DNA of 64,000 nt from Pseudolysobacter sp964466115 (GTDB lineage: Bacteria > Pseudomonadota > Gammaproteobacteria > Xanthomonadales > Rhodanobacteraceae), in contig CAYXMH010000011.1 of assembly GCA_964466115.1 (NCBI GenBank), positions 1 to 64,000 of the forward strand. The letters run 5' to 3'. The translations under genes were made by a program, and so were the position numbers. The notes below the pieces were generated by a model. It was not told where the DNA came from. It searched no databases and worked only from the letters and a program-made list of their open reading frames with translations. Of the stretch, positions 16,205-24,655 are shown piece by piece (the first letter of the stretch is position 1; each line of letters starts with the position of its first letter).

Positions 16205-16753
16205 TTATAGTCGCTGCAACAGCACGATAACAGCGCCAGTGCCACCTTGTACTGCTCGTGCGGACGCAAATGCTAAGACATCGGACCGGCGTCGCAATAA
16301 ATGATCGGTTAGTCGCTTCAGGACCGGCCCATCGGCTTTTGACCGCAATCCTTTGCCATGAATGATTTTCACACACAACTCTCCGTTACGGCGGCAGTCG
16401 TCGAGAAATTCTTTGATCGCTATGCGTGCCGCATCTGCGGTCATATGGTGTAAATCGATATCGGCTTGAACACTGAATTGGCCGCGCCGCAATTGGCGTT
16501 GGATGCGCGTTGCAATTCCGGGTTTTAAATAATTGAGCTCTTCGCCAATCTCAATCGCTGAAGGATCGAACGGTGCATGCAATAATTCCTGGGTGACGCG
16601 GGCTTCGTCCAGGCGCGATTGCCGCGGCTCCGGTTCTGGGCTTGTTTGATTTGAATGAGGCTGTGCGTTTTGATGGCGCAGACGGCGGATCGGACCGACG
16701 GCCTCACGAAATAGGTTGACGTCGTCTTTGTCGGGAGGTTTTGTAGGTTTCAT
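16205..16753 (-). CDS. Smr-domain endonuclease (SmrA/SmrB type)
   Basis: A 182-residue protein. The N-terminus (DDVNLFREAVGPIRRL) matches the start of proteobacterial SmrB-like proteins, and residues about 95-180 are the Smr domain with DLHHMTADAARIAIKEFL and the HGKGLRS motif, ending GGTGAVIVLLQRL. In SmrB the DLH-x and HGxG motifs cut mRNA between collided ribosomes. Here the first motif is DLHH instead of DLHG, which keeps the Asp and His. Ribosome rescue is the likely role, from family knowledge. It is transcribed alone, divergent from surE. Confidence 0.88.
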   Translation of the reverse strand: MKPTKPPDKDDVNLFREAVGPIRRLRHQNAQPHSNQTSPEPEPRQSRLDEARVTQELLHAPFDPSAIEIGEELNYLKPGIATRIQRQLRRGQFSVQADIDLHHMTADAARIAIKEFLDDCRRNGELCVKIIHGKGLRSKADGPVLKRLTDHLLRRRSDVLAFASARAVQGGTGAVIVLLQRL

Positions 16754-16800
16754 ATGCGCATGGATTTGCCGATTACGAGGTTACCTAAAACAAGCGACGT

Positions 16801-16829
16801 TTAGTTTGGCCACCAAAATTCGGTATAGT
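16801..16829 (+). promoter_or_regulatory. Possible surE promoter
   Basis: TTAGTT (16801-16806) and TATAGT (16824-16829) are 17 bases apart, about 80 bases before the surE ATG, in the divergent gap with the Smr gene. The -10 is good and the -35 poor, so this is a weak call. Confidence 0.3.
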
Positions 16830-16907
16830 TCCGTATTGGGTCTACAGTACCTCTTTCATACGGCAAGTAAAAACTCAAGTTTTGCAACGATTTAAACAAC
16901 GGACATT

Positions 16908-17684
16908 ATGCGAATTCTGGTCAGCAATGATGATGGGGTGGACGCGCCGGGGATAGTGATTTTGGCGCGGCGTTTGGCGGTCTTTGGAGAAGTGACCGTA
17001 GTGGCGCCCGATCGCGATCGCAGTGGCGCGAGCAATTCGCTGACGCTTGACCAGCCGATTCGCGTGACGAGGCTCGAGGACGGCCGCTATCGCGTGGCAG
17101 GAACCCCAACCGATTGCGTGCATCTTGCGCTGGCCGGGCTTTTGGATGTTGAGCCGGATATTGTTGTGTCCGGGATTAACAATTCCGCCAATCTTGGCGA
17201 TGACGTGATTTATTCGGGAACGGTCTCGGCGGCAATGGAAGGACGTTTTCTTGGCTTGCCGGCGATTGCGGTGTCGTTGGTGACGCGGGATCATAAAGGT
17301 GTCAACTACGATACGGCAGCACAAGCCGCGCTTAGCATCATGCAGCGGTTATTGGTTGATCCATTGCCGGCCGACACCATCCTCAACGTCAATGTCCCAG
17401 ATCGTCCCTGGGAAGAAATCCGCGGATTTGCCGTTACGCGCCTGGGTCGGCGCCATCGTTCGGCACCGTGCATTCAACAAACCGATCCCCGTGGTCGTCC
17501 GATTTATTGGATCGGTCCGCCGGGCGAGGCGGAAGACGAGGGGGCCGGTACCGATTTTCACGCCGTGGGCGAAGGCTATATCTCGATCACCCCCATCCAT
17601 GTCGATTTAACGCGCTATCAAGCGTTGGATAAGGTCAGCGGTTGGGTTGAATCGTTGTCGTTGAAGGTGGGTGCCGACGAATGA
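16908..17684 (+). CDS. surE: 5'/3'-nucleotidase SurE
   Basis: Metal-dependent phosphatase of nucleoside monophosphates, linked to survival in stationary phase. The 258-residue protein begins MRILVSNDDGVDAPG, holding the metal ligands Asp8 and Asp9, with the Ser in RSGASNSLT and the Asn in VSGINNSANLGDD, followed by VIYSGTVSAAMEG. The gene overlaps pcm by four bases; surE-pcm is one of the most conserved gene pairs of proteobacteria, both being repair or housekeeping enzymes. The ribosome binding site is weak (ACGGAC). Confidence 0.97.
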   Translation: MRILVSNDDGVDAPGIVILARRLAVFGEVTVVAPDRDRSGASNSLTLDQPIRVTRLEDGRYRVAGTPTDCVHLALAGLLDVEPDIVVSGINNSANLGDDVIYSGTVSAAMEGRFLGLPAIAVSLVTRDHKGVNYDTAAQAALSIMQRLLVDPLPADTILNVNVPDRPWEEIRGFAVTRLGRRHRSAPCIQQTDPRGRPIYWIGPPGEAEDEGAGTDFHAVGEGYISITPIHVDLTRYQALDKVSGWVESLSLKVGADE

Positions 17685-18358
17685 ACGGGTTTTTACGGGC
17701 AAGCTCGGAGACGCGCGGCGTGGGCATGACCTCGCAACGTGCGCGCGACCGCCTCATCGAGCGGTTGATCGTCGAGGGTATTCGCGATCAGCGTGTGCTG
17801 GATGTCATGCGCAGAGTGCCGCGGCATTTGTTTATCGACGAGGCATTGGCGTCACGCGCCTATGAGGATACGGCGTTACCGATTGGCCAGGGACAAACCA
17901 TTTCGCAGCCCTTCATCGTTGCCCGAATGAGCGAGGCGCTGATTGAGTATGGTGTTCCGAAACGCGTATTGGAGATCGGCACCGGCTCGGGCTATCAGGC
18001 AGCGGTGTTGGCGGCATTGGTCGAGCAGGTATATACGATTGAGCGGATTGAGGAGCTATTGCGCAATGCGCGAAGACGCTTTCGCAAGCTGAACATTGAA
18101 AATATTCGATCCCGACACGCCGATGGCAAACAGGGTTGGGCGGAAGAAGCCCCGTTTGACGTCATTATTGCCACCGCGGCGGGCGCCGAGATTGAGCCGG
18201 CGCTGTTGGCTCAATTATCACCGGGAGGAATCTTGGTGGCTCCCGTTGGGCCAAGTGGTGCGCAAAAACTGATGCGCTATCGCCACGGCGAAACCGGGTT
18301 TATCGAGGAAAGTCTGGGTGCGGTTTTGTTCGTGCCCTTACTCGGCGGATTAATCTAA
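17681..18358 (+). CDS. pcm: Protein-L-isoaspartate O-methyltransferase
   Basis: Methylates isoaspartyl residues of damaged proteins using SAM, starting their repair. The 225-residue product shows the PIMT signatures RVPRHLFID, ALPIGQGQTISQPFIVARM, the SAM motif VLEIGTGSGYQAAVLA, HADGKQGW and FDVIIATAA. The ATG at 17681 overlaps surE (ATGA). An internal ATG (MTSQRARDRL, 15 codons on) matches the start of many homologues, but the overlap favours the longer form. The stop overlaps the next gene by one base. Confidence 0.96.
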   Translation: MNGFLRASSETRGVGMTSQRARDRLIERLIVEGIRDQRVLDVMRRVPRHLFIDEALASRAYEDTALPIGQGQTISQPFIVARMSEALIEYGVPKRVLEIGTGSGYQAAVLAALVEQVYTIERIEELLRNARRRFRKLNIENIRSRHADGKQGWAEEAPFDVIIATAAGAEIEPALLAQLSPGGILVAPVGPSGAQKLMRYRHGETGFIEESLGAVLFVPLLGGLI

Positions 18359-18942
18359 TGCGGCTTTTTAAACCTTTGTACGAGGCTGCATTGCGCTGGG
18401 CCGCTAATCCGCGCGCCGAATGGTTTTTGGCCATTTTAAGTTTTGTGGAGGCATTTATTTTCCCGATTGCGCCTGAGGTGATGCTCGCGCCAATGACGTT
18501 AGCAAAGCCGCAGCATTGGGTACGCTACGCAAGCTTGAGTTTGGCCTGCTCGATGGTGGGTGGATTATTGGGGTATGTGATTGGGCATTATGCAATTGCT
18601 TGGGTGGAACCGGTGTTGCATCAGTTTGGCTATTGGGATGCATTTATCGAGATTAAACAAGCAGCGGCAGATCACGGCTTTTGGTTGCTGCTGCTTGCTG
18701 GGTTTACGCCGGTGCCGTTGAAGATTTTCACCTTGGCTTCCGGTGCCATTGGAATGCCGTTAGTGGCGTTTGTTGGTGGTATGTTAATTGGGCGCGGTAA
18801 ACGCGTATTTATTTTAACCGGTTTGATTCGTTGGGGCGGCAGCAACGCACAAGCGTGGCTGCATCAATCCATCGAATGGATTGGGTGGTCGTTGTTAGCA
18901 GCCATCGTTGGATTGATTGTTTATTTTCAGTTTTTGCGTTAA
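18358..18942 (+). CDS. YqaA-like membrane protein (VTT/DedA superfamily)
   Basis: A 194-residue integral membrane protein with about four to five hydrophobic helices: WFLAILSFVEAFIFPIAP, YASLSLACSMVGGLLGYVIG, FWLLLLAGFTPVPLKIFTLA, a Gly-rich segment and WSLLAAIVGLIVYFQFL. The FPIAPEVMLAP and G-x-TPVPLK-x-FTLASG motifs mark the VTT (SNARE-associated) family, related to DedA proteins involved in membrane lipid homeostasis. The gene starts on the last base of the pcm stop (TAATG). The order surE-pcm-yqaA-nlpD is found in several gammaproteobacteria. Transport substrate unknown. Confidence 0.88.
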   Translation: MRLFKPLYEAALRWAANPRAEWFLAILSFVEAFIFPIAPEVMLAPMTLAKPQHWVRYASLSLACSMVGGLLGYVIGHYAIAWVEPVLHQFGYWDAFIEIKQAAADHGFWLLLLAGFTPVPLKIFTLASGAIGMPLVAFVGGMLIGRGKRVFILTGLIRWGGSNAQAWLHQSIEWIGWSLLAAIVGLIVYFQFLR

Positions 18943-18950
18943 ACCGCATT

Positions 18951-19934
18951 ATGTGGATTCGCATTGACCATACCCCCTATCGAGCAAGGCGCATAGCACA
19001 AGCGATACTGAGCGGATGTGTCTTGTGGATCTGTGGTTGTGCTGAAAACCCTCCTGCGCCGATCGAGGACCGTTCGCTGCAGCGCGCAAAAAAAACGCAG
19101 CCAATGCCTTCCCGGGTAACGACGCGCTCGGATGTTGCGGCAAAGGAGGAAACCTACCGGGTCGTTAAGGGCGATAGCTTGCACAGCATTGCCTTTAGCT
19201 ACGGCTTGGATTACCGCGATCTGGCGCAGTGGAATCGAATTGCGCCGCCGTATCGGATTTATGTGGGCCAGGAGCTTCGATTAAGCGATGGGGGCGAGGC
19301 ATCCGCACCAAGAGCCAGCGCTTTGGTTGAACCACCTAAATCGAAGGTGGAGCCGTTGCGTTCGGTTTCAGAATCAGCTCCTGTTTCCCGCAATTCCGGG
19401 GCATTAACGGCGCCAAGGACGGATGTCCCCGCACCACCAGCCCCAGCAGCTGATATGACGAACGCTAAAGTTGACACACCGCCCCTGGGTATTGACCTTG
19501 CGCCGCCTCCGAAACCCGAGCCTACTAATCGCCCAATGACGGCTTCGGTGGGTGTAAATGCAGGCATCGATTGGCACTGGCCAAGCTCGGGCGCCTTGAT
19601 TGGCGGATTTGTTGCGGGCGATCAAACCCGCCAAGGTGTTGATCTTGCCGGGCATGCGGGTGATCCGGTCAATGCGGCGGCTGATGGTGCGGTGGTGTAT
19701 AGCGGTAACGGGTTACTTGGCTATGGCGAATTAATCATCATTAAACACAATGCCAATTTTCTTTCGGCTTACGGACACAATCGCCGGCGTTTGGTGCAAG
19801 AGGGTGATGCCGTGAAAGCCGGGCAACCGGTCGCTGAAATGGGAGCCAGCGGGGCCAGTCGCGAAATGTTGCATTTTGAAATCCGCAAGAACGGCAAACC
19901 CGTTAACCCGCTCGATTATCTTCCAACCCGTTAA
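18951..19934 (+). CDS. nlpD: Murein hydrolase activator NlpD (LysM plus degenerate LytM lipoprotein)
   Basis: Outer-membrane lipoprotein that activates an amidase (AmiC in E. coli) for septal cell-wall splitting. Of 327 residues, the first 25 or so are a lipoprotein signal ending ICGC. A LysM domain (YRVVKGDSLHSIAFSYGLDY, about residues 64-108) binds peptidoglycan. A Pro/Ala-rich linker follows, then a LytM (M23) domain with GVDLAGHAGDPV, LIIIKHNANFLSAYGHN and MLHFEIRKNGKPVNPLDYL. The first zinc His is replaced (TRQGVD) and the final HxH is HFE, so it should be non-catalytic, as in E. coli NlpD. The ATG just after the yqaA stop is used. No rpoS follows, unlike in E. coli and Pseudomonas. Confidence 0.93.
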   Translation: MWIRIDHTPYRARRIAQAILSGCVLWICGCAENPPAPIEDRSLQRAKKTQPMPSRVTTRSDVAAKEETYRVVKGDSLHSIAFSYGLDYRDLAQWNRIAPPYRIYVGQELRLSDGGEASAPRASALVEPPKSKVEPLRSVSESAPVSRNSGALTAPRTDVPAPPAPAADMTNAKVDTPPLGIDLAPPPKPEPTNRPMTASVGVNAGIDWHWPSSGALIGGFVAGDQTRQGVDLAGHAGDPVNAAADGAVVYSGNGLLGYGELIIIKHNANFLSAYGHNRRRLVQEGDAVKAGQPVAEMGASGASREMLHFEIRKNGKPVNPLDYLPTR

Positions 19935-20075
19935 CCGAGCTTGCGTGCGCTCCTGTACCAATGTGATCCAATTGATAATCGCAATTGTAAATATTTGAGT
20001 CATTGTGCGCGGATGCGATTGCTAGCGTGGAACTGATCGCCTCATAATGAGTTTTGACCGCTGGTTGTAAATAAC

Positions 20076-21215
20076 GTGGTACTGAACAGAGCAACCATTG
20101 CGGCGCACGCCATTTACGTTCCCGACAATGCAATCACGACGAGCGAGCTTATTAATGCCTTGTCGAATCAAATGTCGGACAATTTACTCGCTACGGTAAA
20201 TGAGCTGGGCGTTGATCGCCGTTATTCGGTGGTCGACGATTACATAGGGTTTATTGCCGGGAAAACATCGCGGCGCCTTATCGACGATACCAGTAGCATG
20301 GCTACAGCCGCGGCGAAGAAGTGCCTCGTACAGGCGGATATCGTGCCGGATCAAATAGGTATGCTGATTGCGGTTACTAATACCGCAAATCGGCAGTTGC
20401 CTTGCATGGCCTATGAGGTCATGGCCAACCTTGGTAGGGCGAAAGCCACGAGTATTAATGTGGTGAATTTGCAAAATCAAGGATGCTCCGCCTTGTTAAA
20501 AGCGATTGACCTGGCGAATCAATATTTAACCTTGAACCCGAAAAAACTTGTTCTGATTGCGGTTGCCGAATCGCATACGGCGTATTGGGAGCCAAAATTA
20601 AAACCAAAATATTTTGGTTTCAGCGAGCTTATCGGCGTATCCGACGAGAATGTTATGGATACTCAGAAACTGTTGGAGCTGTTTCTTTTTGGCGATGCCG
20701 GATTTGCCTTGGTGATGAAAGCGAGCGAAAACGGGAATGGCTTTCATTCGTTTAAGCATCAAACCAATATTCAATACAGCGACAGTGAATTACTTAGGAT
20801 GGAAGAGGGCGGCGCTTTAACGCCAGGTTACGATGGGCATCCTTATTTTTGTATGAGTAAAGAGGTGCCGCGCCGCAGTGCTCATTATGCGCAAACGTGC
20901 CTTAACGACCTTATTTGCGATGAGCAAAGCGGATTAGGCGACGTACACGGCGCTGACAACTACTTAATTCATACAGGAAGCAGAAAAGTTCTTAGTACCG
21001 TTTGCCGAACGTTGAAAATCCCCTTAGAAAAAGCCCAATTGGCCTACGATGTGTTGCGCGATTATGGAAACCTGTCTTCGTGCTCGATTGGGTTTATGCT
21101 TAATAATCGCAAGCCCGGGTTAGCAAATGGGAAAGACGTTGTTATTGCGTTTGGCGCTGGTTTTAGCGCAACGGCTTGCGTGTTAGAGGATAAAGTGCAC
21201 CCGGGTTCCTCGTAG
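20076..21215 (+). CDS. Type III polyketide synthase-like ketosynthase
   Basis: A 379-residue thiolase-fold enzyme. The catalytic triad of chalcone-synthase-type enzymes is visible: Cys137 in NLQNQGCSALLKAIDLA, His299 in NYLIHTGSRKVL and Asn332 in RDYGNLSSCSIGFML. The DYGNLSS segment and triad spacing fit type III PKS and related 3-ketoacyl synthases better than FabH. FGDAGFALV lies before the C-terminal half. Length is typical of the family. The GTG start has no clear Shine-Dalgarno. No tailoring enzyme, acyl carrier protein or CoA ligase adjoins it, so starter, extender and product are unknown; a lipid-derived pyrone or resorcinol is one guess. It lies 141 bases after nlpD. Confidence 0.78.
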   Translation: MVLNRATIAAHAIYVPDNAITTSELINALSNQMSDNLLATVNELGVDRRYSVVDDYIGFIAGKTSRRLIDDTSSMATAAAKKCLVQADIVPDQIGMLIAVTNTANRQLPCMAYEVMANLGRAKATSINVVNLQNQGCSALLKAIDLANQYLTLNPKKLVLIAVAESHTAYWEPKLKPKYFGFSELIGVSDENVMDTQKLLELFLFGDAGFALVMKASENGNGFHSFKHQTNIQYSDSELLRMEEGGALTPGYDGHPYFCMSKEVPRRSAHYAQTCLNDLICDEQSGLGDVHGADNYLIHTGSRKVLSTVCRTLKIPLEKAQLAYDVLRDYGNLSSCSIGFMLNNRKPGLANGKDVVIAFGAGFSATACVLEDKVHPGSS

Positions 21216-21229
21216 GATCGAGACCGCAA

Positions 21230-21607
21230 TTACGCGATCGGTAGAATAAACGCTGCTACGACATTGCGTTGTTCATTAGTTAGTACATTAAAGGTACGGC
21301 TCGCCGCGGCGTTGTCCATCGCCTCAATACCGATTCCCTGGGTAAGAAATTCCGCCAAAATTTTCATTTCGGGAAACGTAAGCTTTGCCCCCGTGCCGAG
21401 TAAAACCACCTCAGGTTTGAGATTCAGAATCGGCGCAATCGTTTCTTGATTGAGATCCGCAACCGAACATACCGGCCAAGATTCGATCAAGAGCGTGGGA
21501 CTTAGAACAAAGCTTTGACGTACATCGCGATCGATCACGGTAATCGCATCCGGCCGGCAAGACCGAATGTAAAGACGCTCTTGCGGGTGTTGCAGCAAAA
21601 GAGGCAT
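21230..21607 (-). CDS. Mth938-like domain protein (DUF498 family)
   Basis: A 125-residue protein of the Mth938/NDUFAF3-like fold: DAITVIDRDVRQSFVLSPT, then PEVVLLGTGAKLTFPEMKI and GIGIEAMDNAAASRTFNVL, which match the conserved GTG and MDT-x-AA-x-R-TYN motifs. In eukaryotes the homologue NDUFAF3 helps complex I assembly; the bacterial role is unclear. It is eight bases downstream of yhbY on the same strand and probably co-transcribed with it. Convergent with the PKS-like gene, 14 bases away. Confidence 0.85.
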   Translation of the reverse strand: MPLLLQHPQERLYIRSCRPDAITVIDRDVRQSFVLSPTLLIESWPVCSVADLNQETIAPILNLKPEVVLLGTGAKLTFPEMKILAEFLTQGIGIEAMDNAAASRTFNVLTNEQRNVVAAFILPIA

Positions 21608-21615
21608 GTGAGACC

Positions 21616-21912
21616 TTAAGTCGGCAGCGCGAGTTTAGGCTCGTCGTGGTTGCGTCGGTAATAGCAGGCCACTTTACCCACGCTTTGTACCAACGTGGCC
21701 TGGGTTTTTTCCTCAAGCTCAGTCATTTGCGCACGCCGTGTTTCCCGATCGTCGGTGGTTAGCTTCACTTTTACCAGCTCATGCTGGTCGAGCACCAAAC
21801 CCAATTCTTTGATTAGGGCATCGGTGACACCATTTTTTCCCACTTGGATCAACGGTTTTACTGCATGGCCGAGACCGCGCAGGTAGCGTTTTTGGCTGTT
21901 GGTTAGGTTCAT
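21616..21912 (-). CDS. yhbY: Ribosome assembly RNA-binding protein YhbY (CRM domain)
   Basis: A 98-residue single CRM-domain protein associated with 50S assembly. The signature segments are LTNSQKRYLRGLGHAVKPLIQ, written as LTNSQKRYLRGLGHAVKP, then VGKNGVTDALIKELG (the GxxG RNA-binding loop) and LVKVKL. It is divergent from rlmE, which encodes a 50S methyltransferase, a conserved arrangement at the head of the rlmE-ftsH operon in gammaproteobacteria. The 88-base gap contains both promoters. Confidence 0.95.
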   Translation of the reverse strand: MNLTNSQKRYLRGLGHAVKPLIQVGKNGVTDALIKELGLVLDQHELVKVKLTTDDRETRRAQMTELEEKTQATLVQSVGKVACYYRRNHDEPKLALPT

Positions 21913-22000
21913 AAACTTACATATCCGGTATGAAAAATCGGCTTAGGGGACATAAGACGCGGTATTATGCTGCACCTGCACAAGGAGTGATAGAACCGCA

Positions 22001-22636
22001 ATGCCGCGCAGTAAAACCAGCCAGCGTTGGTTGAAGGAACATTTCAGCGATCCCTATGTGAAACGGGCTCACAGCGAAGGGTGGCGCTCGCGGGCGGTAT
22101 TCAAGCTCGATGAGTTGCTGACGCGCGATCGTTTCCTTAAAGCCGGTATGGTGGTGGTGGATTTGGGTGCCGCTCCGGGCGGTTGGTCACAGATGGTGCG
22201 TGAGCGTTTGGGCGACGTTGGTCGGGTTATTGCTTTAGATATTTTGCCGATGCAAGGAATTGGTGGAGTAGAGTGCATTCAAGGCGATTTTCGTGAAGAT
22301 GCGGTGTTGCAACAGCTTGAATCGGTTCTGAATGGTGAAACGGTTGACCTTGTACTATCGGATATGGCCCCCAATATGACCGGTGTAGATGTGGTAGACC
22401 AAGCCCGCGCGATGCAATTGGCTGAATTGGCTGATGAATTTTGCCAAGCTCGGTTGAAACCCGGGGGCGCATTCCTGGTCAAATTGTTTCAAGGTCGAGG
22501 TTTTGACGATTACTTAAGGCGCTTGCGTAGTGCGTACGAGCGCGTCAGCATTCGTAAACCGAAAGCCTCACGGCTGCGTTCGAGTGAGGTGTATGTGTTG
22601 GCCCAGGGTAAAAAGGGCCTAATGAATTCCGTTTGA
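22001..22636 (+). CDS. rlmE: 23S rRNA (uridine-2'-O)-methyltransferase RlmE
   Basis: Methylates the 2'-O of U2552 in 23S rRNA, a late step of 50S maturation. The 211-residue protein shows the FtsJ features: SRAVFKLDEL with the catalytic Lys, VVDLGAAPGGWSQMV for SAM, the catalytic Asp in VLSDMAPNMTG, FLVKLFQG with the second Lys, and KPKASRLRSSEVY. AAGGAG lies 13 bases before the ATG, a rather long spacing. It is followed by ftsH at 19 bases, the same operon as in E. coli (rrmJ-hflB). Confidence 0.97.
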   Translation: MPRSKTSQRWLKEHFSDPYVKRAHSEGWRSRAVFKLDELLTRDRFLKAGMVVVDLGAAPGGWSQMVRERLGDVGRVIALDILPMQGIGGVECIQGDFREDAVLQQLESVLNGETVDLVLSDMAPNMTGVDVVDQARAMQLAELADEFCQARLKPGGAFLVKLFQGRGFDDYLRRLRSAYERVSIRKPKASRLRSSEVYVLAQGKKGLMNSV

Positions 22637-22655
22637 ATAACGAGACCATTTGCAA

Positions 22656-24575
22656 ATGAACGATATGGCAAAAAATGTACTTTTGTGGATCATCATCGCG
22701 GTGGTGTTGATTACTGTGTTTCAAAGCTTTAATCCGCACACCTCCGGCGCGCAGGATTTGTCATCCTCCGATTTTATCCAGCAAGTCCAGAGTAATAATG
22801 TCGCCGATGTGCTGATTCACAGCGACAACCGCACCATCGAGGCGAAGCTTAAGGACGGCAACGCGGTGCGCACCGAAATGATTCTCACCGATAGCACCCT
22901 GGATCAGTTATACAAGCACACCAAGGTGCGCGTGGAGCCGACCGATTCAGGTATTTCGCCCTTGCGGATTTTGCTCGATTGGGTACCGTTCCTGATTTTT
23001 ATTGGGTTGCTGGTTTATTTCATGCGGCAAATGCAAGCCGGTGGCGGTGGCCGCGGCGCGATGAGCTTTGGCCGCTCGCGGGCGAGGCTGCAGGGTGAAG
23101 ACCAGGTCAAGATCACGTTTGCCGACGTTGCCGGTGTGGATGAGGCGAAAGATGAGGTCAAGGAGCTGGTCGAGTTTCTGCGCGATCCGGGGAAATTTCA
23201 AAAACTCGGTGGTCGCATTCCGCGCGGGGTGTTGATGGTGGGCAGCCCCGGTACCGGTAAAACGTTGCTGGCGAAAGCCATTGCCGGTGAAGCAAAAGTT
23301 CCTTTTTTCACCATTTCCGGATCGGATTTCGTCGAGATGTTTGTCGGCGTGGGCGCAAGTCGCGTGCGCGACATGTTTGAACAGGCCAAGAAACACGCGC
23401 CGTGCATTATCTTTATTGATGAAATCGATGCGGTGGGCCGGCATCGCGGCGCGGGTTTGGGCGGCGGCCACGACGAGCGCGAACAAACCCTAAATCAGTT
23501 GTTGGTGGAAATGGACGGGTTTGAAGGCAACGAGGGCATCATTGTCATTGCTGCCACCAATCGTCCCGATGTGCTTGATCCGGCGTTGCTGCGTCCCGGC
23601 CGTTTTGATCGCCAAGTGGTGGTGCCATTGCCTGATCTGCGCGGTCGGGAGCAAATTCTTAAAGTGCATATGCGCAAAGTCCCGGTTGCGGCCGATGTGG
23701 TGCCAAGCGTCATTGCGCGCGGAACCCCCGGTTTTTCCGGCGCCGATTTGGCGAATTTGGTGAATGAGGCGGCATTGTTCGCGGCGCGCGATAATGCGCG
23801 CGACGTGAACATGAGCCATTTTGATCGCGCCAAAGACAAAATCATGATGGGTGCCGAACGCCGTTCGATGCTGATGAGCGAGGATGAGAAACGGCTTACC
23901 GCGTATCATGAATCGGGGCACGCCATCGTGGGACGCTTGGTTCCCGAGCACGACCCAGTATATAAAGTCACTATTATTCCGCGCGGCCGCGCGCTTGGCG
24001 TGACCTTCTATTTGCCGGAAGCCGATCGCTACAGCCAGAACAAGACGTTTCTGGAAAGCCGCTTATGCAGTCTGTATGGCGGCCGCGTCGCTGAAGAGCT
24101 TATTTTTGGCGAGGACAAAGTCACCACCGGCGCATCGAACGATATCCAACGCGCCACGGCCTTGGCGCGCGATATGGTGACGAAGTTCGGTCTATCGTCA
24201 GAAATGGGTCCAATGACCTATGGCGAGGAAGAAGACGAAGTCTTTCTTGGCCGCTCGGTCACGCAGCACAAACATGTGTCTGAAGATACGGCACGCAAGA
24301 TTGATACCGTGGTGCGCGCCGTGATTGATCGCGCTTATAGCCGAGCCAGGGACATTCTAACCACGCACATCGCCAAGCTGCATGTGATGGCCGAGACATT
24401 GTTGCAGTATGAAACCATCGACGCAGAGCAAATCGATGCGATCATGAACGATCGCCCTCCGGGCCCGCCGAAGGACTGGCGCGATGATTCAACGTTGGGA
24501 AGCGACGGGATTCCGCCGGGCGGTGGCTTAGGAAAAACAACCGGGCCCATCGGTAGAACCGCACCCCAGACGTGA
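22656..24575 (+). CDS. ftsH: ATP-dependent zinc metalloprotease FtsH
   Basis: Inner-membrane AAA protease that degrades misfolded membrane proteins and, in enteric bacteria, LpxC and the heat-shock sigma factor. About 639 residues: first membrane helix (LLWIIIAVVLITVFQSF), a periplasmic domain, second helix (FLIFIGLLVYFM), the AAA module with GSPGTGKT Walker A (Ser for the usual first Pro), FIDEIDAVGR Walker B and the SRH in ATNRPDVLDPALLRPGRFDR, then the zinc motif HESGH. The start is the ATG after TTGCAA; MAKNVLLW, three codons on, matches the E. coli start. The C-terminus is Gly/Pro-rich and disordered. Control of LpxC links it to the lipid A genes elsewhere in the window. Confidence 0.98.
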   Translation: MNDMAKNVLLWIIIAVVLITVFQSFNPHTSGAQDLSSSDFIQQVQSNNVADVLIHSDNRTIEAKLKDGNAVRTEMILTDSTLDQLYKHTKVRVEPTDSGISPLRILLDWVPFLIFIGLLVYFMRQMQAGGGGRGAMSFGRSRARLQGEDQVKITFADVAGVDEAKDEVKELVEFLRDPGKFQKLGGRIPRGVLMVGSPGTGKTLLAKAIAGEAKVPFFTISGSDFVEMFVGVGASRVRDMFEQAKKHAPCIIFIDEIDAVGRHRGAGLGGGHDEREQTLNQLLVEMDGFEGNEGIIVIAATNRPDVLDPALLRPGRFDRQVVVPLPDLRGREQILKVHMRKVPVAADVVPSVIARGTPGFSGADLANLVNEAALFAARDNARDVNMSHFDRAKDKIMMGAERRSMLMSEDEKRLTAYHESGHAIVGRLVPEHDPVYKVTIIPRGRALGVTFYLPEADRYSQNKTFLESRLCSLYGGRVAEELIFGEDKVTTGASNDIQRATALARDMVTKFGLSSEMGPMTYGEEEDEVFLGRSVTQHKHVSEDTARKIDTVVRAVIDRAYSRARDILTTHIAKLHVMAETLLQYETIDAEQIDAIMNDRPPGPPKDWRDDSTLGSDGIPPGGGLGKTTGPIGRTAPQT

Positions 24576-24655
24576 CAATGCAAATGTGGCCCAACAACGT
24601 GCGATGACTCCATCGCACGTATTTGCTTCGGATATCGAATGTGCTTACTTCCCCG

